Source: Arenibacter sp. 6A1 (GTDB lineage Bacteria > Bacteroidota > Bacteroidia > Flavobacteriales > Flavobacteriaceae). From it: 64,000 bases of DNA. The DNA is taken from NCBI RefSeq assembly GCF_012272855.1, contig NZ_JAAXCQ010000004.1, positions 186,001-250,000 of the forward strand. Reading direction: 5' to 3'. Under the pieces are notes generated by a model. That model was not told the origin of the DNA. It made no database searches and worked only from the letters and a program-made list of their open reading frames with translations. Positions 1 to 9,003 of this stretch are shown piece by piece. The first letter of the stretch is position 1. Every line of letters begins with the position of its first letter. Made by a program: the position numbers and the translations under genes.

Positions 1-805
1 CGAAGACCTATATCGAGAAATCAAGGATTTTTTCAATCTCCCCCAAGAGGTAAAGGACCAATACGAAATTGAAGGTCTTGGTGGTCAAAGAGGGTATACT
101 TCCTTTGGAAAGGAACATGCCAAAGGCAAAAAAGAAGGTGATTTAAAAGAGTTTTGGCATTTCGGTCAATATGTAACGGACAATCCTACATTAGAAGCCG
201 AATACCCAAAAAACCTGCACGTCAAGGAGCTCAAAAATTTTGACCAAGTTGGCAAGGAAACCTATAAGATGTTAGAAAAGACCGCACAATATGTACTGCG
301 AGCCTTGGCGATCCATTTAAATTTGGAAGAATCTTATTTCGATGAGTTTATAAAAAACGGAAATTCCATATTAAGACCCATTCACTATCCGCCCATTACA
401 CAAGAGCCTAAAAATGCTGTGAGAGCAGCGGCTCATGGCGATATCAATTTAATCACCCTATTGATGGGAGCACATGGAAAAGGCCTACAGGTAAAAAACC
501 ATAATGGCGATTGGGTAGATGCTATTGCACGTCCCGATGAATTAATGATCAATGTAGGGGACATGCTTTCTCGACTGACGAACAACAAATTAAAATCTAC
601 CATTCACCAAGTAGTCAATCCGCCTCGCGAACTGTGGGGTACTTCAAGGTACTCTGTTCCTTTTTTTATGCACCCTATCAGTGAGATGCCTTTAAATTGT
701 CTGGAAAATTGTGTCGATGAAAACAATCCCAAACAATATGAAGATATTACTGCCGGGGAGTATTTACATGAAAGATTAATAGAATTAGGACTTATTAAGG
801 CATAA
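1..805 (+). CDS. 2-oxoglutarate/Fe(II)-dependent oxygenase (isopenicillin N synthase-like), 5' truncated
   Basis: The reading frame is open from base 2, so the start lies outside the window; 267 residues are visible. It shows the jelly-roll oxygenase iron site: His145 and Asp147 in AAHGDIN, and His202 in STIHQVV, counted from the first visible codon. It is followed by the RxS motif (Arg216, Ser218 in SRYSVPFF) that binds the 2OG carboxylate in this family. Members oxidise small metabolites or close rings using Fe(II), O2 and usually 2-oxoglutarate, in the cytosol. The substrate cannot be told from sequence; the isopenicillin N synthase resemblance is to the fold, not to penicillin synthesis. 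Confidence 0.88.
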   Translation, partial: EDLYREIKDFFNLPQEVKDQYEIEGLGGQRGYTSFGKEHAKGKKEGDLKEFWHFGQYVTDNPTLEAEYPKNLHVKELKNFDQVGKETYKMLEKTAQYVLRALAIHLNLEESYFDEFIKNGNSILRPIHYPPITQEPKNAVRAAAHGDINLITLLMGAHGKGLQVKNHNGDWVDAIARPDELMINVGDMLSRLTNNKLKSTIHQVVNPPRELWGTSRYSVPFFMHPISEMPLNCLENCVDENNPKQYEDITAGEYLHERLIELGLIKA

Positions 806-878
806 AACGCCCTTTTTGGCTGTAGACATTCATGGCGTTAAGGAAATACAACAAATTAACCCTTTAAAATTACGTATT

Positions 879-1484
879 ATGAAGACTTTAGCAGTTATAG
901 TATTAGCCATGGCGTCATTATGTTTTACCAACACTACAAATCCTCTTACCGATGCCGAAAGAGAAGCCGCCATTAAAGAAATGACCTCGACAAGAGATCG
1001 TTTATTAAACACTATGGCGAATTTAAGTGAAGAACAGCTCACTTATAAAGCATCGGAAGATTCCTGGTCTATTGCCGATTGTACCGAACATATTGCCGTC
1101 TCGGAAAATATGATCTTCGATATGCTATTAGCAACATTGGAAATACAGCCCGATACTGCAAAAAGATCTGAAGTGAATCATTCAGATGAACAGATTCTTG
1201 CGATGATCTCAGACCGATCGAACAAGGTAAAAACTAGCAAGGCATTTGAACCGACCGGAAAATATGGCTCTCACGAGGCCGCATTAGAAAATTTCAAAAC
1301 CAAGCGTGACCAACATATCGAATTCATTAAAAACACACAGGAGGATCTAAGGAACCGCTATCAGCAGGTGCCTTTTGGGACCCTAGACGCCTATCAGATC
1401 CTGTTGTTTATCGCCGCACACACAGAGCGACACGTACAACAAATAGAAGAAATCATTGCCGATCCGGGATTTCCGACAGAATAA
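879..1484 (+). CDS. DinB-like protein with signal peptide
   Basis: 201 residues from the ATG at 879; this start is chosen because it opens directly on a signal peptide (MKTLAVIVLAMASLCF), whereas the upstream TTG at 816 would bury it. The mature part is a four-helix DinB/DUF664 type domain with the N-terminal pattern for such proteins (TRDRLLNTMANLSEEQL, WSIADCTEHIA) and a C-terminal HTERHVQQIEEI helix. His in AEHIA-like and HTERH positions fit the metal triad of the family. DinB proteins are usually cytosolic thiol or metal-dependent enzymes of unknown substrate, so export is a little unusual but seen in Bacteroidota. Function unknown. Confidence 0.8.
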   Translation: MKTLAVIVLAMASLCFTNTTNPLTDAEREAAIKEMTSTRDRLLNTMANLSEEQLTYKASEDSWSIADCTEHIAVSENMIFDMLLATLEIQPDTAKRSEVNHSDEQILAMISDRSNKVKTSKAFEPTGKYGSHEAALENFKTKRDQHIEFIKNTQEDLRNRYQQVPFGTLDAYQILLFIAAHTERHVQQIEEIIADPGFPTE

Positions 1485-1525
1485 TTTTATCAAATAAATT
1501 AAAATCAAATTATATTACTTTTAAC

Positions 1526-1867
1526 ATGGACCTACAAGATCAATTAAAAAATCTATTTCCAGACCACGAAGTTTCTACCAATGCTTCCGAAGACAAAAAA
1601 AATGCCAAGGATGACACGGGAATTTGGATGCAAGATGATCCCATTATTTGCAAATACGAAAAGAGAAAAGGAAAACCTACCACTATTTTGGAAGGGTATA
1701 CCGGCGCAGAAGAAGATTTTAAAAAACTGGCCAAAGAATTAAAGACAAAACTCAGCGTTGGAGGAAGTTTTAAAGATGACAGTATTATCATCCAAGGTGA
1801 TTACCGAGATAAAATAATGACCATATTAAAAGATAAAGGCTTTAAAGTGAAGCGTGTAGGAGGTTAG
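1526..1867 (+). CDS. SUI1/eIF1-like translation initiation factor (YciH family)
   Basis: 113 residues. The C-terminal two thirds is a SUI1 domain: LEGYTGAEEDFKKLAKELK, then the diagnostic LSVGGSFKD, IIIQGDYRDKI and the terminal GFKVKRVGG. The N-terminal ~45 residues are charged and probably disordered. In E. coli the homologue YciH affects start-codon fidelity on the 30S subunit; the same role is inferred here. ATG start with an AT-rich leader (ATTACTTTTAAC) just upstream. Stands alone between the DinB gene and the DUF1835 gene, all on the plus strand. Confidence 0.9.
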   Translation: MDLQDQLKNLFPDHEVSTNASEDKKNAKDDTGIWMQDDPIICKYEKRKGKPTTILEGYTGAEEDFKKLAKELKTKLSVGGSFKDDSIIIQGDYRDKIMTILKDKGFKVKRVGG

Positions 1868-1940
1868 AGTTTTGTTAATTATTTTTAGTCCATAGAATAA
1901 ATCACTACTTTTAATAGTCACAACCTAAACTACCAAGACA

Positions 1941-2873
1941 ATGAATTCCCAGTTACACATAACAAATGGTGACCTGTTCACCAAAAAACTTAAGGGCCTA
2001 AAATTGCCAGGGGACATTATCACTTGGCGAGAAATGTTGTGCGAAGGAAAGACAGAGACCAATGTCGGTAGTGAATCCTTTTGGAAGACTAGATTTGATT
2101 TCCTGAATAAAAACTACAAGGTCTCCAAGTCTTGGTTTATTGATAAAACTTTAAAGGAATACCGTTCGCTTTGTAGCCATAAAAAGGAAGACCATATTGT
2201 TTTGTGGTTTGATTACGATCTTTTCTGCCAAATTAACATGCTTGCTGTTATCAGTTGGTTAAAGACGCATAGGCCTTATGCAGAAATATCTATGGTTTGT
2301 CATGTGGATGATGAAAACTCTAGTCCATTATTGAACCTAACCGACTTAAACAAGGAAGAATTAAAGAATTTATACGAAAACCGTACGTTTTTAACCCAAG
2401 ATGATGTTGAATACGCCGATTACGTATGGCAACTTTATTGTAGTGACAATCCTATCCGACTAGAAAATTTAATGGATTTTGATGATTTCCAATTTAAATA
2501 TCTTTCCGGAGCCATTAGGTCTCATTTGATGCGTTTCCCGACCATAAAAAATGGTTTGAACGAAGTAGAAAACAACATCTTGAGATTGGCCGTCAAGGAA
2601 AGCCCAAAAACAAAAATCGACTTGCTTAAAACAGTGTTGAAAAATCAGGGCAACTACGGTTTTGGTGACACCCAGTACACAAGGGTCATTACAAAACTTA
2701 CACCTTTGTTCACTGATTTCAACCCTGTTAAACTTTCTAAAAAAGGAATCGCAATTTTAGAAGGAAAGACTAGTTATTATTCTTGTATCCAAGAAAACAC
2801 CGCCTATTTGGGCGGCGCCTTAAAATATAGTTTCCTATACAATTCAGAAACCAACCGCATATTAAAATTATAA
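1941..2873 (+). CDS. DUF1835 domain protein
   Basis: 310 residues, no signal peptide or membrane segment. The N-terminal half matches the DUF1835 pattern: LHITNGDLFTKKL, LPGDIITWREMLCEG and DHIVLWFDYDLFCQINMLAVI. The C-terminal part is basic and probably holds a winged-helix-like unit (TKIDLLKTVLKNQG, ITKLTPLFTDFNPVKLSKKG). Function of the family is unknown. The stop is separated from the next ATG by a single base (2874), so it is translationally linked to the nucleoside phosphorylase gene, which hints at a nucleotide-related role (inference). Confidence 0.82.
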   Translation: MNSQLHITNGDLFTKKLKGLKLPGDIITWREMLCEGKTETNVGSESFWKTRFDFLNKNYKVSKSWFIDKTLKEYRSLCSHKKEDHIVLWFDYDLFCQINMLAVISWLKTHRPYAEISMVCHVDDENSSPLLNLTDLNKEELKNLYENRTFLTQDDVEYADYVWQLYCSDNPIRLENLMDFDDFQFKYLSGAIRSHLMRFPTIKNGLNEVENNILRLAVKESPKTKIDLLKTVLKNQGNYGFGDTQYTRVITKLTPLFTDFNPVKLSKKGIAILEGKTSYYSCIQENTAYLGGALKYSFLYNSETNRILKL

Positions 2874-2874
2874 C

Positions 2875-3750
2875 ATGAAGATTGGTTCATCCGAGCTCAT
2901 CCTTAATGCCGACCATAGCATCTACCACCTTAATTTACTGCCAGAAGACCTATCGGACACCATTATAACCGTAGGTGATCCTGATAGAGTACCCTTGGTT
3001 TCCCAATATTTTGATACTATTGAAATCAAAAAAGGAAAAAGGGAATTCCACACCCATACCGGCACCTTAAAGGGTAAACGCATTAGCGTTATTTCAACGG
3101 GAATAGGCACTGATAATATTGATATTGTATTGAACGAACTCGACGCTTTGGTCAATATCGATTTCAACAGCAGGACGGTAAAAAAACACCCCACCTCCCT
3201 CAATATTATCCGTATTGGCACCTCGGGGGCCATACAGCCCCACATCCCTATTGATTCTTTTTTGTTGAGCGAGCATGCCATTGGACTGGATAGTCTATTG
3301 CATTTTTATGACAGCAGCAGTATTCAGCATCACGAAATACAACAAGCATTTATACAACATACCAATTGGTGCAAAGACAAATCGACTCCCTATGTGGTTG
3401 GTTGTGATAAAGAATTGGCAGAAATTTTGACATCAGATAAAATCCGATATGGCTTTACTGCTACCAATGTGGGGTTCTATGGTCCACAAGGTCGTACACT
3501 GCGATTAAAAACGCAGGACGACAAACTGAATTCCAAGCTTGCAAGTTTTAAATTTAAAGACAAACAAATATCCAATCTGGAAATGGAAACCTCTGGCATT
3601 TATGGTCTTTCAAAATTACTAGGCCACCGCGCCGTTTCTTTAAACTGCATTTTAGCCAATAGAAGTACGGGAGAATTTTCTACCAAACCAGAAAAATCTA
3701 TCCATGAACTAATTACATATACCTTAGACAAATTAACCAAAGGACTATAG
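2875..3750 (+). CDS. Nucleoside phosphorylase (uridine phosphorylase-like)
   Basis: 291 residues of the NP-I phosphorylase family, which cleave nucleosides with phosphate to a base and (deoxy)ribose-1-phosphate. Signs are TVGDPDRVP near residue 31 (phosphate-binding loop), the core IRIGTSGAI around residue 111, and NLEMETSGIYGL near residue 240, whose Glu-Met-Glu binds the ribose. The C-terminal NCILANRSTGEFS resembles uridine phosphorylases more than PNPs. Starts one base after the DUF1835 stop, so probably an operon pair. Substrate preference (uridine versus other) is inferred only. Confidence 0.87.
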   Translation: MKIGSSELILNADHSIYHLNLLPEDLSDTIITVGDPDRVPLVSQYFDTIEIKKGKREFHTHTGTLKGKRISVISTGIGTDNIDIVLNELDALVNIDFNSRTVKKHPTSLNIIRIGTSGAIQPHIPIDSFLLSEHAIGLDSLLHFYDSSSIQHHEIQQAFIQHTNWCKDKSTPYVVGCDKELAEILTSDKIRYGFTATNVGFYGPQGRTLRLKTQDDKLNSKLASFKFKDKQISNLEMETSGIYGLSKLLGHRAVSLNCILANRSTGEFSTKPEKSIHELITYTLDKLTKGL

Positions 3751-3855
3751 GACAAGACCACAGCCTAATGTCAAGAGCGATTTTTGAAGCGCTGTAAAAC
3801 GGCAGCTACCTTACCCTTTAAATCCTTATTTTACATTAACATAACAACATTAATA

Positions 3856-4710
3856 TTGAAAAAAGTTACTATTATCGGTGTTCCGGAACATTTTAATTTC
3901 CCTTGGCATTTAGCCATTGAAGAAGGTGCCTTTGAAGCCCGGGGCATTCAACTGGAATGGACCGACATTCCTGAAGGAACGGGTAAAATGGCGCAAATGC
4001 TGAAAGACCAAGAAACAGATTTAGCCATTATCCTCACCGAAGGAATCACTAAAAGCATTACAGAAGGCAATCCGTCCAAGATTGTACAAGAATACATTGC
4101 CAGTCCTCTTTTATGGGGAATCCATGTTGGCGCCAATAGCGACCTACACCATATGGACGACCTCAAAGGCAAAAAGGCGGCCATAAGCAGGTATGGCAGT
4201 GGTAGCCATTTAATGGCTTATGTAAACGCGCAAAATCAGGGTTGGGACACAGAAGGACTAAACTTTGAAGTAATCAATAACCTCGATGGGGCCGTTGAGG
4301 CCTTAAGCGATGGCACTGCCGATTATTTCATGTGGGAAAGGTTTACAACCAAACCAATAGTCGATAAGGGCATTTTTAGACGAATTACGGATTGTCCTAC
4401 CCCATGGCCTTGTTTCGTAATTGCAGCCACGGACAAATTCATAGCCGAGAATTCTACCGTCTTAAACCACATTTTAGAAGTGATTAACAGCTACACGCTC
4501 GAATTTAAACAAATACCAAGTATAGATCGCACCTTAGCCAATAATTACAGCCAGCAATTAGAGGATCTTCAGCAATGGATGACCCTCACGCGATGGAGCC
4601 AGAAGAACCTTGCTCCCAACACCTTAAAACAGGTTCAGGAAACGCTCATCGACTTAAATTTAATAAGTCAATGCATGCCGTACGAGGACTTGGTATTTAC
4701 CAAGAAATAA
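3856..4710 (+). CDS. Cytosolic NMT1/THI5-like periplasmic-binding-fold protein
   Basis: 284 residues from a TTG at 3856; a longer frame back to a TTG at 3784 exists, but conserved-looking sequence starts at KKVTIIGVPEHFNFPWHLAIEEG. The fold is a type 2 substrate-binding protein: an early lobe with LAIEEGAFEARGIQLEW and MAQMLKDQETDLAIILTEG, then DLKGKKAAISRYGSGSH and the ADYFMWERF hinge. There is no signal peptide or lipobox and no transporter gene beside it, so it is unlikely to serve an ABC importer; such stand-alone proteins may bind or make a metabolite. Its 3' end overlaps ung by 14 bases on the opposite strand. Confidence 0.75.
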   Translation: MKKVTIIGVPEHFNFPWHLAIEEGAFEARGIQLEWTDIPEGTGKMAQMLKDQETDLAIILTEGITKSITEGNPSKIVQEYIASPLLWGIHVGANSDLHHMDDLKGKKAAISRYGSGSHLMAYVNAQNQGWDTEGLNFEVINNLDGAVEALSDGTADYFMWERFTTKPIVDKGIFRRITDCPTPWPCFVIAATDKFIAENSTVLNHILEVINSYTLEFKQIPSIDRTLANNYSQQLEDLQQWMTLTRWSQKNLAPNTLKQVQETLIDLNLISQCMPYEDLVFTKK

Positions 4711-5362
4711 GAGGTCTATTGGCTTTTTTTAATATTTCATTGGTCATAGAAAAGTGCTTGTTACCAAACCAGTACCCTCTATTGGCACTTAAAGGAGAAG
4801 GGTGTCCGGAGGTTAAGATATGATGTTTTTTAGCATCTATTAATTTTGCTTTCTTTTTAGCAAAACCTCCCCATAACAAAAACACTATTCCCTCCTTTTC
4901 TTGGGAAACTTTTTCGATAACAGCATCGGTAAAAGTTTCCCATCCTTGTTTCTGATGGCTAGCAGCCTCCCTCTCGCGTACGGTTAAGGTGGCATTTAAC
5001 AATAAGACCCCTTGTTTTGCCCAAGCCTCCAGATTGCCACTAAGTGGATATCTTTTTCCCAGATCTGCTTCCATTTCCTTAAAAATATTCATCAGGGAAG
5101 GCGGATGCCCCACGCCCTCATTTACCGAAAAACAAAGACCATTGGCCTGCCCAGGGCCATGATAAGGGTCTTGCCCCAAAATAACCACCTTGGTGTCCTG
5201 AAAATTACAGAAGTCAAAGGCCGCAAAAATAGCTTCCTTCTTAGGGTAGCAAACATGCTTGGCATACTCTTGTTTTACAAAATCATTTAAAACGGAAAAA
5301 TAAGGTTTGTCAAGTTCAGGTTGTAGCGGCTTTTGCCAACTTGGATGAAGATCAAAAATCAT
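4697..5362 (-). CDS. ung: Uracil-DNA glycosylase, family 1
   Basis: 221 residues, the usual size. Removes uracil from DNA to start base excision repair. The catalytic water-activating loop GQDPYHGPGQANGL is at residues 63-76 with Asp65, the uracil-binding segment LLLNATLTVRE is mid-protein, and the minor-groove loop HPSPLS with His187 is near the C terminus (SGHPSPLSANRGYWFGNKHF). All key residues are present. Convergent with and overlapping the upstream plus-strand gene by 14 bases at the 3' end. Confidence 0.98.
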   Translation of the reverse strand: MIFDLHPSWQKPLQPELDKPYFSVLNDFVKQEYAKHVCYPKKEAIFAAFDFCNFQDTKVVILGQDPYHGPGQANGLCFSVNEGVGHPPSLMNIFKEMEADLGKRYPLSGNLEAWAKQGVLLLNATLTVREREAASHQKQGWETFTDAVIEKVSQEKEGIVFLLWGGFAKKKAKLIDAKKHHILTSGHPSPLSANRGYWFGNKHFSMTNEILKKANRPLISW

Positions 5363-5586
5363 TTATGAGGATCATTAAGGTGTTATGGCACTTAGTAGTA
5401 CCTGCGCCAAAATTAATCAAAAACCAATCAATTCGAAAATGAAACAAAATCACTTCCAACAAGAAGGGTCAATTCAATAATCCACGGCCTCAGTGGTATT
5501 TAGCCTCCCTCTAACAATATATTTCTATATAAACAGTGCCACGCCCACAATGTAAAAGATTGGGCTACACCAGCTCCCGGACCAGG

Positions 5587-5624
5587 ACAAACAAGAAAGA
5601 CACCCTAATAGGTGCCTTTTTATT
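5587..5624 (-). terminator. Possible terminator after the LytTR response regulator
   Basis: On the minus strand, GGCACC and GGGTGTC flank a short loop and are followed by TTTCTTGTTT. The stem is short, so support is modest. It lies just downstream of the response regulator stop at 5653. Confidence 0.35.
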
Positions 5625-5652
5625 TAATACCGTAGCTCTTAAAATGATTGAT

Positions 5653-6402
5653 TTAGGAATTCATCGCAGAAATTATAAATTCCTTGAATTCCTTAGAAAT
5701 CGGAATTAAAGTATCGTTTATTAAGATATCCCTGGAATTGATCGCATCGATATGATCTACATTGACGATATACGACTTATGTGCCCTGTAAAACTTATGC
5801 TGAGGCAGCTTTTCCAAATAATCTTTTAGAGGGGAGCGAACCAAAAACTTTTTATCGACCGTATTTACTTCCAAATACACATTGTCGGCTTTGATAAACT
5901 TAATATCCCCAAATTGGATTCGATAATATAAATGCTGTTTTTTCACAAAAATGGAATCCTTCAGCACCTTATTAGACATTAACTTATCGTCTTCCTCTTC
6001 GTCCTTTTCCCCATTCTTCTTTATTTCTGTAAAATTGGACAGGGCAATTTCTATAGATGTATAAAGATCTTGTTGCTCAAAAGGTTTTACCAAATAACCA
6101 TTGGGTTTTACTGTTTTTGCATTTTCAACAGTAGCTCTATCAGAATTGGAGGTAACGAATATAAAGGGAATGCTATAGTTTTCCCTGATGTGTTTTCCTA
6201 AATCTATACCTGTTTTATCAGAAGCCAAAATAATGTCGATCAGTACTAAATCGACCTCTTTATTTTTTAATACTTCTACAGCTTGTTCATATACTATAAC
6301 ATTGTCTACTATTTCGTAACCTATTTCTTCCAGCATCGATTGCATGTCATCGGCGATTATGACATTATCCTCTACAATAAGTATTCTGATTGGTTGTTCC
6401 AC
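5653..6402 (-). CDS. LytTR-family response regulator
   Basis: 249 residues: receiver domain at 5-125 and a LytTR DNA-binding domain at about 150-247. The receiver keeps its acidic pair (Glu11, Asp12), the phospho-acceptor Asp56 in DLVLIDI, Thr84 in FVTSNSD and Lys106 in YLVKPF, so it should be phosphorylated. The LytTR part shows IKFIKADNVYLEV and FYRAHKSYIVNVDHID. A charged linker rich in Glu/Asp/Lys joins them. No histidine kinase is adjacent, so its partner is elsewhere. Probably transcribed separately from menA, 31 bases upstream. Confidence 0.93.
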   Translation of the reverse strand: MEQPIRILIVEDNVIIADDMQSMLEEIGYEIVDNVIVYEQAVEVLKNKEVDLVLIDIILASDKTGIDLGKHIRENYSIPFIFVTSNSDRATVENAKTVKPNGYLVKPFEQQDLYTSIEIALSNFTEIKKNGEKDEEEDDKLMSNKVLKDSIFVKKQHLYYRIQFGDIKFIKADNVYLEVNTVDKKFLVRSPLKDYLEKLPQHKFYRAHKSYIVNVDHIDAINSRDILINDTLIPISKEFKEFIISAMNS

Positions 6403-6433
6403 GGCATAAGTTTTAGTTGGTTAGTACTCAAAC

Positions 6434-7342
6434 TTACGAAAAATTATAATAACTAAAATAAAACAGTAGGGCCAATAAAAAAGTACTCAGCGCTAATTTT
6501 TTAAGTTCTGGATCTAACAAAACGGTGTTTTTGGTTTTCAACACCTTTCTTAAATGTATGAATATAGTAATAAAAGCCAATAAATGTAGGGCATTTAACC
6601 AACTTTGAAAATTTAAGACCGTAAATACTAGCATGGCCAAAAAACTCAAAACGATCAAAAACGCATGATATATTTTTCCTTTTTCAACACCAATTTTAAC
6701 AATAACGGTGTTTTTATTCGCTAGTTTATCGGACTTATAGTCGCGTAAATTATTTAAATTCAGCACGCCAGTACTCAACAGGCCTATGGTAATAGCCGGA
6801 AAAACCCCCATATATTCCATGGATTTAGTATATAGGAACATGGCTCCCAAAACCCCGAGCAACCCAAAGAAAAGAAAAACAAAAACATCTCCTAGGCCTC
6901 TATATCCGTAGGCAGATGTACCCACCGTATACCTAATGGCCGCCCAGATGCTAAGTGCCCCTAACCCGCCAAATATGACAATGTATTTTAAATTTTCGGC
7001 ACCAAAAGCGTAGAACAACAAACTTATTACCAACAATATACAGATCACCACAGCGGTGAGAATACCATTTTTCAACTCCTTCCGGGACAGGAGGCCGCTT
7101 TGGTAGGCTCGTTTTGGGCCTACCCGATTTTCATTGTCCGTTCCTTTTACTCCATCCCCGTAATCATTGGCAAAATTTGAAGTAACCTGAAATCCGATTG
7201 TAGTACAAACGGCAAGGAAAAAAATGCCCATATTAAATTCACCGTACATCCCCCCTAAAACAGTACCTACAATGATACCCGATAGAGAAAGGGGAAGTGT
7301 TCTTAATCGCGCTGCGTTAAGCCAAGCTTTTATTTTCAACAA
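6434..7342 (-). CDS. menA: 1,4-dihydroxy-2-naphthoate polyprenyltransferase
   Basis: 302 residues, a UbiA-type prenyltransferase with eight or nine membrane helices. Attaches the polyprenyl tail to DHNA in the inner membrane, the penultimate step to menaquinone. The first Asp-rich motif is in NFANDYGDGVKGTDNE near residue 60 with VGPKRAYQSG after it, and the second is LNNLRDYKSDKLANKNT near residue 195. The start is a TTG (two in tandem at 7342 and 7339), one base after the stop of the SPOR-like gene; no ATG is available before residue 33. Translational coupling to the upstream gene is likely. Confidence 0.93.
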   Translation of the reverse strand: MLKIKAWLNAARLRTLPLSLSGIIVGTVLGGMYGEFNMGIFFLAVCTTIGFQVTSNFANDYGDGVKGTDNENRVGPKRAYQSGLLSRKELKNGILTAVVICILLVISLLFYAFGAENLKYIVIFGGLGALSIWAAIRYTVGTSAYGYRGLGDVFVFLFFGLLGVLGAMFLYTKSMEYMGVFPAITIGLLSTGVLNLNNLRDYKSDKLANKNTVIVKIGVEKGKIYHAFLIVLSFLAMLVFTVLNFQSWLNALHLLAFITIFIHLRKVLKTKNTVLLDPELKKLALSTFLLALLFYFSYYNFS

Positions 7343-7343
7343 A

Positions 7344-7949
7344 CTAGTAAGGTTCTTCTATTTCTATTCGTTTTCCATCTTTGTAAGAGGCCACAAAGGC
7401 GTCTTTAAACCCCATATTGACCAATTGATATCTAAAGGAGCGCGCCTCTTCCAAGGTTTCGAAATTCCCTAAGGAATAAGAATAAAAAGGATTAGCCTTT
7501 GCAAATAGGGTATTTCCCAAAGACTCAGAGGATAAGGTTATATTGTTATCTACGAAAGTTTTTACCTGAACAGAATATATTTTTTCTTTATTCAAGAACC
7601 TTTTAGCCAAATAAAATTCGTGCAACAGACTAAGTTCCTCGTTTTGCTTTTTAATATTTTCAATCCGTCCTTTTATTATATCCAAACTATCGATTAAACC
7701 AATAACCTCTAAGCTGTTACGATACTGTTGATTAGACGATTTTACAAAACCGGCATTATACGAAAAAGCCACCATACCGCCAATCAGGAAAAGTCCAGTG
7801 ACTATTCCTAAGACGTTGCGCTGTATCTTACTTCGTTTTAACTCCTTATTCTTGTGCTTTATTTGATCTAAAAGGCGATCATTTATAATTTGCGCCTTAT
7901 CAATATCCTTGTGCAATTCTAACAAATCGCTTTCTTCAATGAATGGCAT
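7344..7949 (-). CDS. Membrane-anchored SPOR-like protein
   Basis: 201 residues. A cytosolic N-terminal helix of about 45 residues (rich in Asp/Glu/Lys) is followed by one membrane helix (NVLGIVTGLFLIGGMVAFSY), a coiled-coil stretch (KGRIENIKKQNEELSLLHEF), and a C-terminal part that resembles a SPOR fold (YSVQVKTFVDN, FYSYSLGNFETLEEARSFRYQL, GFKDAFVASYKDGKRI). SPOR domains bind denuded peptidoglycan; that role here is an inference from the fold. It ends one base before menA, so the two form a transcription unit, although a functional tie to quinone synthesis is not obvious. Confidence 0.75.
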   Translation of the reverse strand: MPFIEESDLLELHKDIDKAQIINDRLLDQIKHKNKELKRSKIQRNVLGIVTGLFLIGGMVAFSYNAGFVKSSNQQYRNSLEVIGLIDSLDIIKGRIENIKKQNEELSLLHEFYLAKRFLNKEKIYSVQVKTFVDNNITLSSESLGNTLFAKANPFYSYSLGNFETLEEARSFRYQLVNMGFKDAFVASYKDGKRIEIEEPY

Positions 7950-8083
7950 AAATGCTTAAATTTTAATATAAAAATACGTTTCTTTCGCTGCTTAAAAGTA
8001 AAGGGTGATGTTTCGGTAAAAGAAGGCTCCTTCATCGAACTCCTTCACAGCAAATGCTCCTGCCTAGGACCGCCGCAATTGTA

Positions 8084-8917
8084 TTATTCAATCAGGTGAA
8101 TACTGTCTGATTTAATTTCAATTTTGCGTTCCTTGTAAAGGGCTCCTATTCCTTTTTTAAAGGTTTTCTTACTCATTTGAAGCTGCCTTTTTATATCCTC
8201 AGGATCCGATTTATCGTGAAGGTTCAGTTTGCCTCCATGGGCCAACAGTTTTTCATAGATAAGATTGGCCGCCGGTTCCAAACTTTGGTATCCTATTGGC
8301 TGTAAGGCTACATCTATCTTATTGTCGGGTCTTATATGCTTAATATATCCTTTTAACTTATCCCCTACCGCTACCTTCTTAAATACTTCGTTGGCATAGA
8401 CAAGTCCCTTATGTTGGTTATTGACAATAACTTCCCATCCTAAATCGGTAAACCTGGTCACCACTAAATCAACCTCGTCCAATACCTTTACGGTTAATAG
8501 ATCGTTGGATAAAAATTTATCCAGCTTATTAGAAGCTACCAAACGGTTGGTCTTTTCATCCAAATAACAATGCACTACATACCACTGTCCTTCCTGCATT
8601 TTATTTCGCTGCTCGCGAAACGGCACTAATAAATGCTTCTCCAGTCCCCAATCCATGAAAGCACCAAAATCATTAACCTCTGCTACTTCCAGTAACTGAA
8701 ACTGATCGACCATCACAAAGGGTTCCAATGTAGTGGCTACTATACGTTCTTCATGATCTAAATAACAGAATACATTTATAAAATCTCCTATTTCAAATTC
8801 CTCTGGCACATACTTATTGGGAAGCAGAACATCATTCCCTTCTTCATCTCCTAAAAAGAGTCCCACGCTGGTATCTCTTAATATTTCTAAATTGCTATAT
8901 TTTCCTAATGCTATCAT
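8084..8917 (-). CDS. CvfB/YitL family S1 RNA-binding protein
   Basis: 277 residues from the ATG at 8917 (an alternative ATG is at 8932; the shorter form starts at the conserved MIALGKYSNLEILR). It has the CvfB layout: three S1-like beta barrels, including LLEVAEVNDFGAFMDWGLEKHLLVPFREQ, then a C-terminal winged helix (DPEDIKRQLQMSKKTFKKGIGALYK). In Staphylococcus the homologue CvfB binds RNA and affects virulence gene expression. Acts in the cytosol, presumably on mRNA or ribosomes. Separated from DUF2853 by a hairpin terminator at 8951-8982. Confidence 0.9.
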   Translation of the reverse strand: MIALGKYSNLEILRDTSVGLFLGDEEGNDVLLPNKYVPEEFEIGDFINVFCYLDHEERIVATTLEPFVMVDQFQLLEVAEVNDFGAFMDWGLEKHLLVPFREQRNKMQEGQWYVVHCYLDEKTNRLVASNKLDKFLSNDLLTVKVLDEVDLVVTRFTDLGWEVIVNNQHKGLVYANEVFKKVAVGDKLKGYIKHIRPDNKIDVALQPIGYQSLEPAANLIYEKLLAHGGKLNLHDKSDPEDIKRQLQMSKKTFKKGIGALYKERKIEIKSDSIHLIE

Positions 8918-8950
8918 GCTACAAAAATACATTTAAAAAGAATCATGCGT

Positions 8951-8982
8951 AAAAAAAAAGCCGCTCTTTTTAAAGAACGGCC
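8951..8982 (-). terminator. Rho-independent terminator after DUF2853 gene
   Basis: Minus-strand reading gives GCCGTTCTTT, a short loop and AAAGAGCGGC with one G-U pair, followed by a run of nine T. It lies 22 bases past the DUF2853 stop and so ends the menI-menF-menD-DUF2853 unit. Confidence 0.85.
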
Positions 8983-9003
8983 CATATCTCTATTTGCAAC
9001 TTA

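Noticed and set aside
1-805. Antibiotic (isopenicillin) synthesis gene
   Set aside because: The resemblance is to the oxygenase fold; no peptide synthetase or tailoring gene lies nearby.
4575-4823. 82-codon plus-strand frame over ung
   Set aside because: Lies inside the end of the NMT1/THI5-like gene and the ung gene in other frames.
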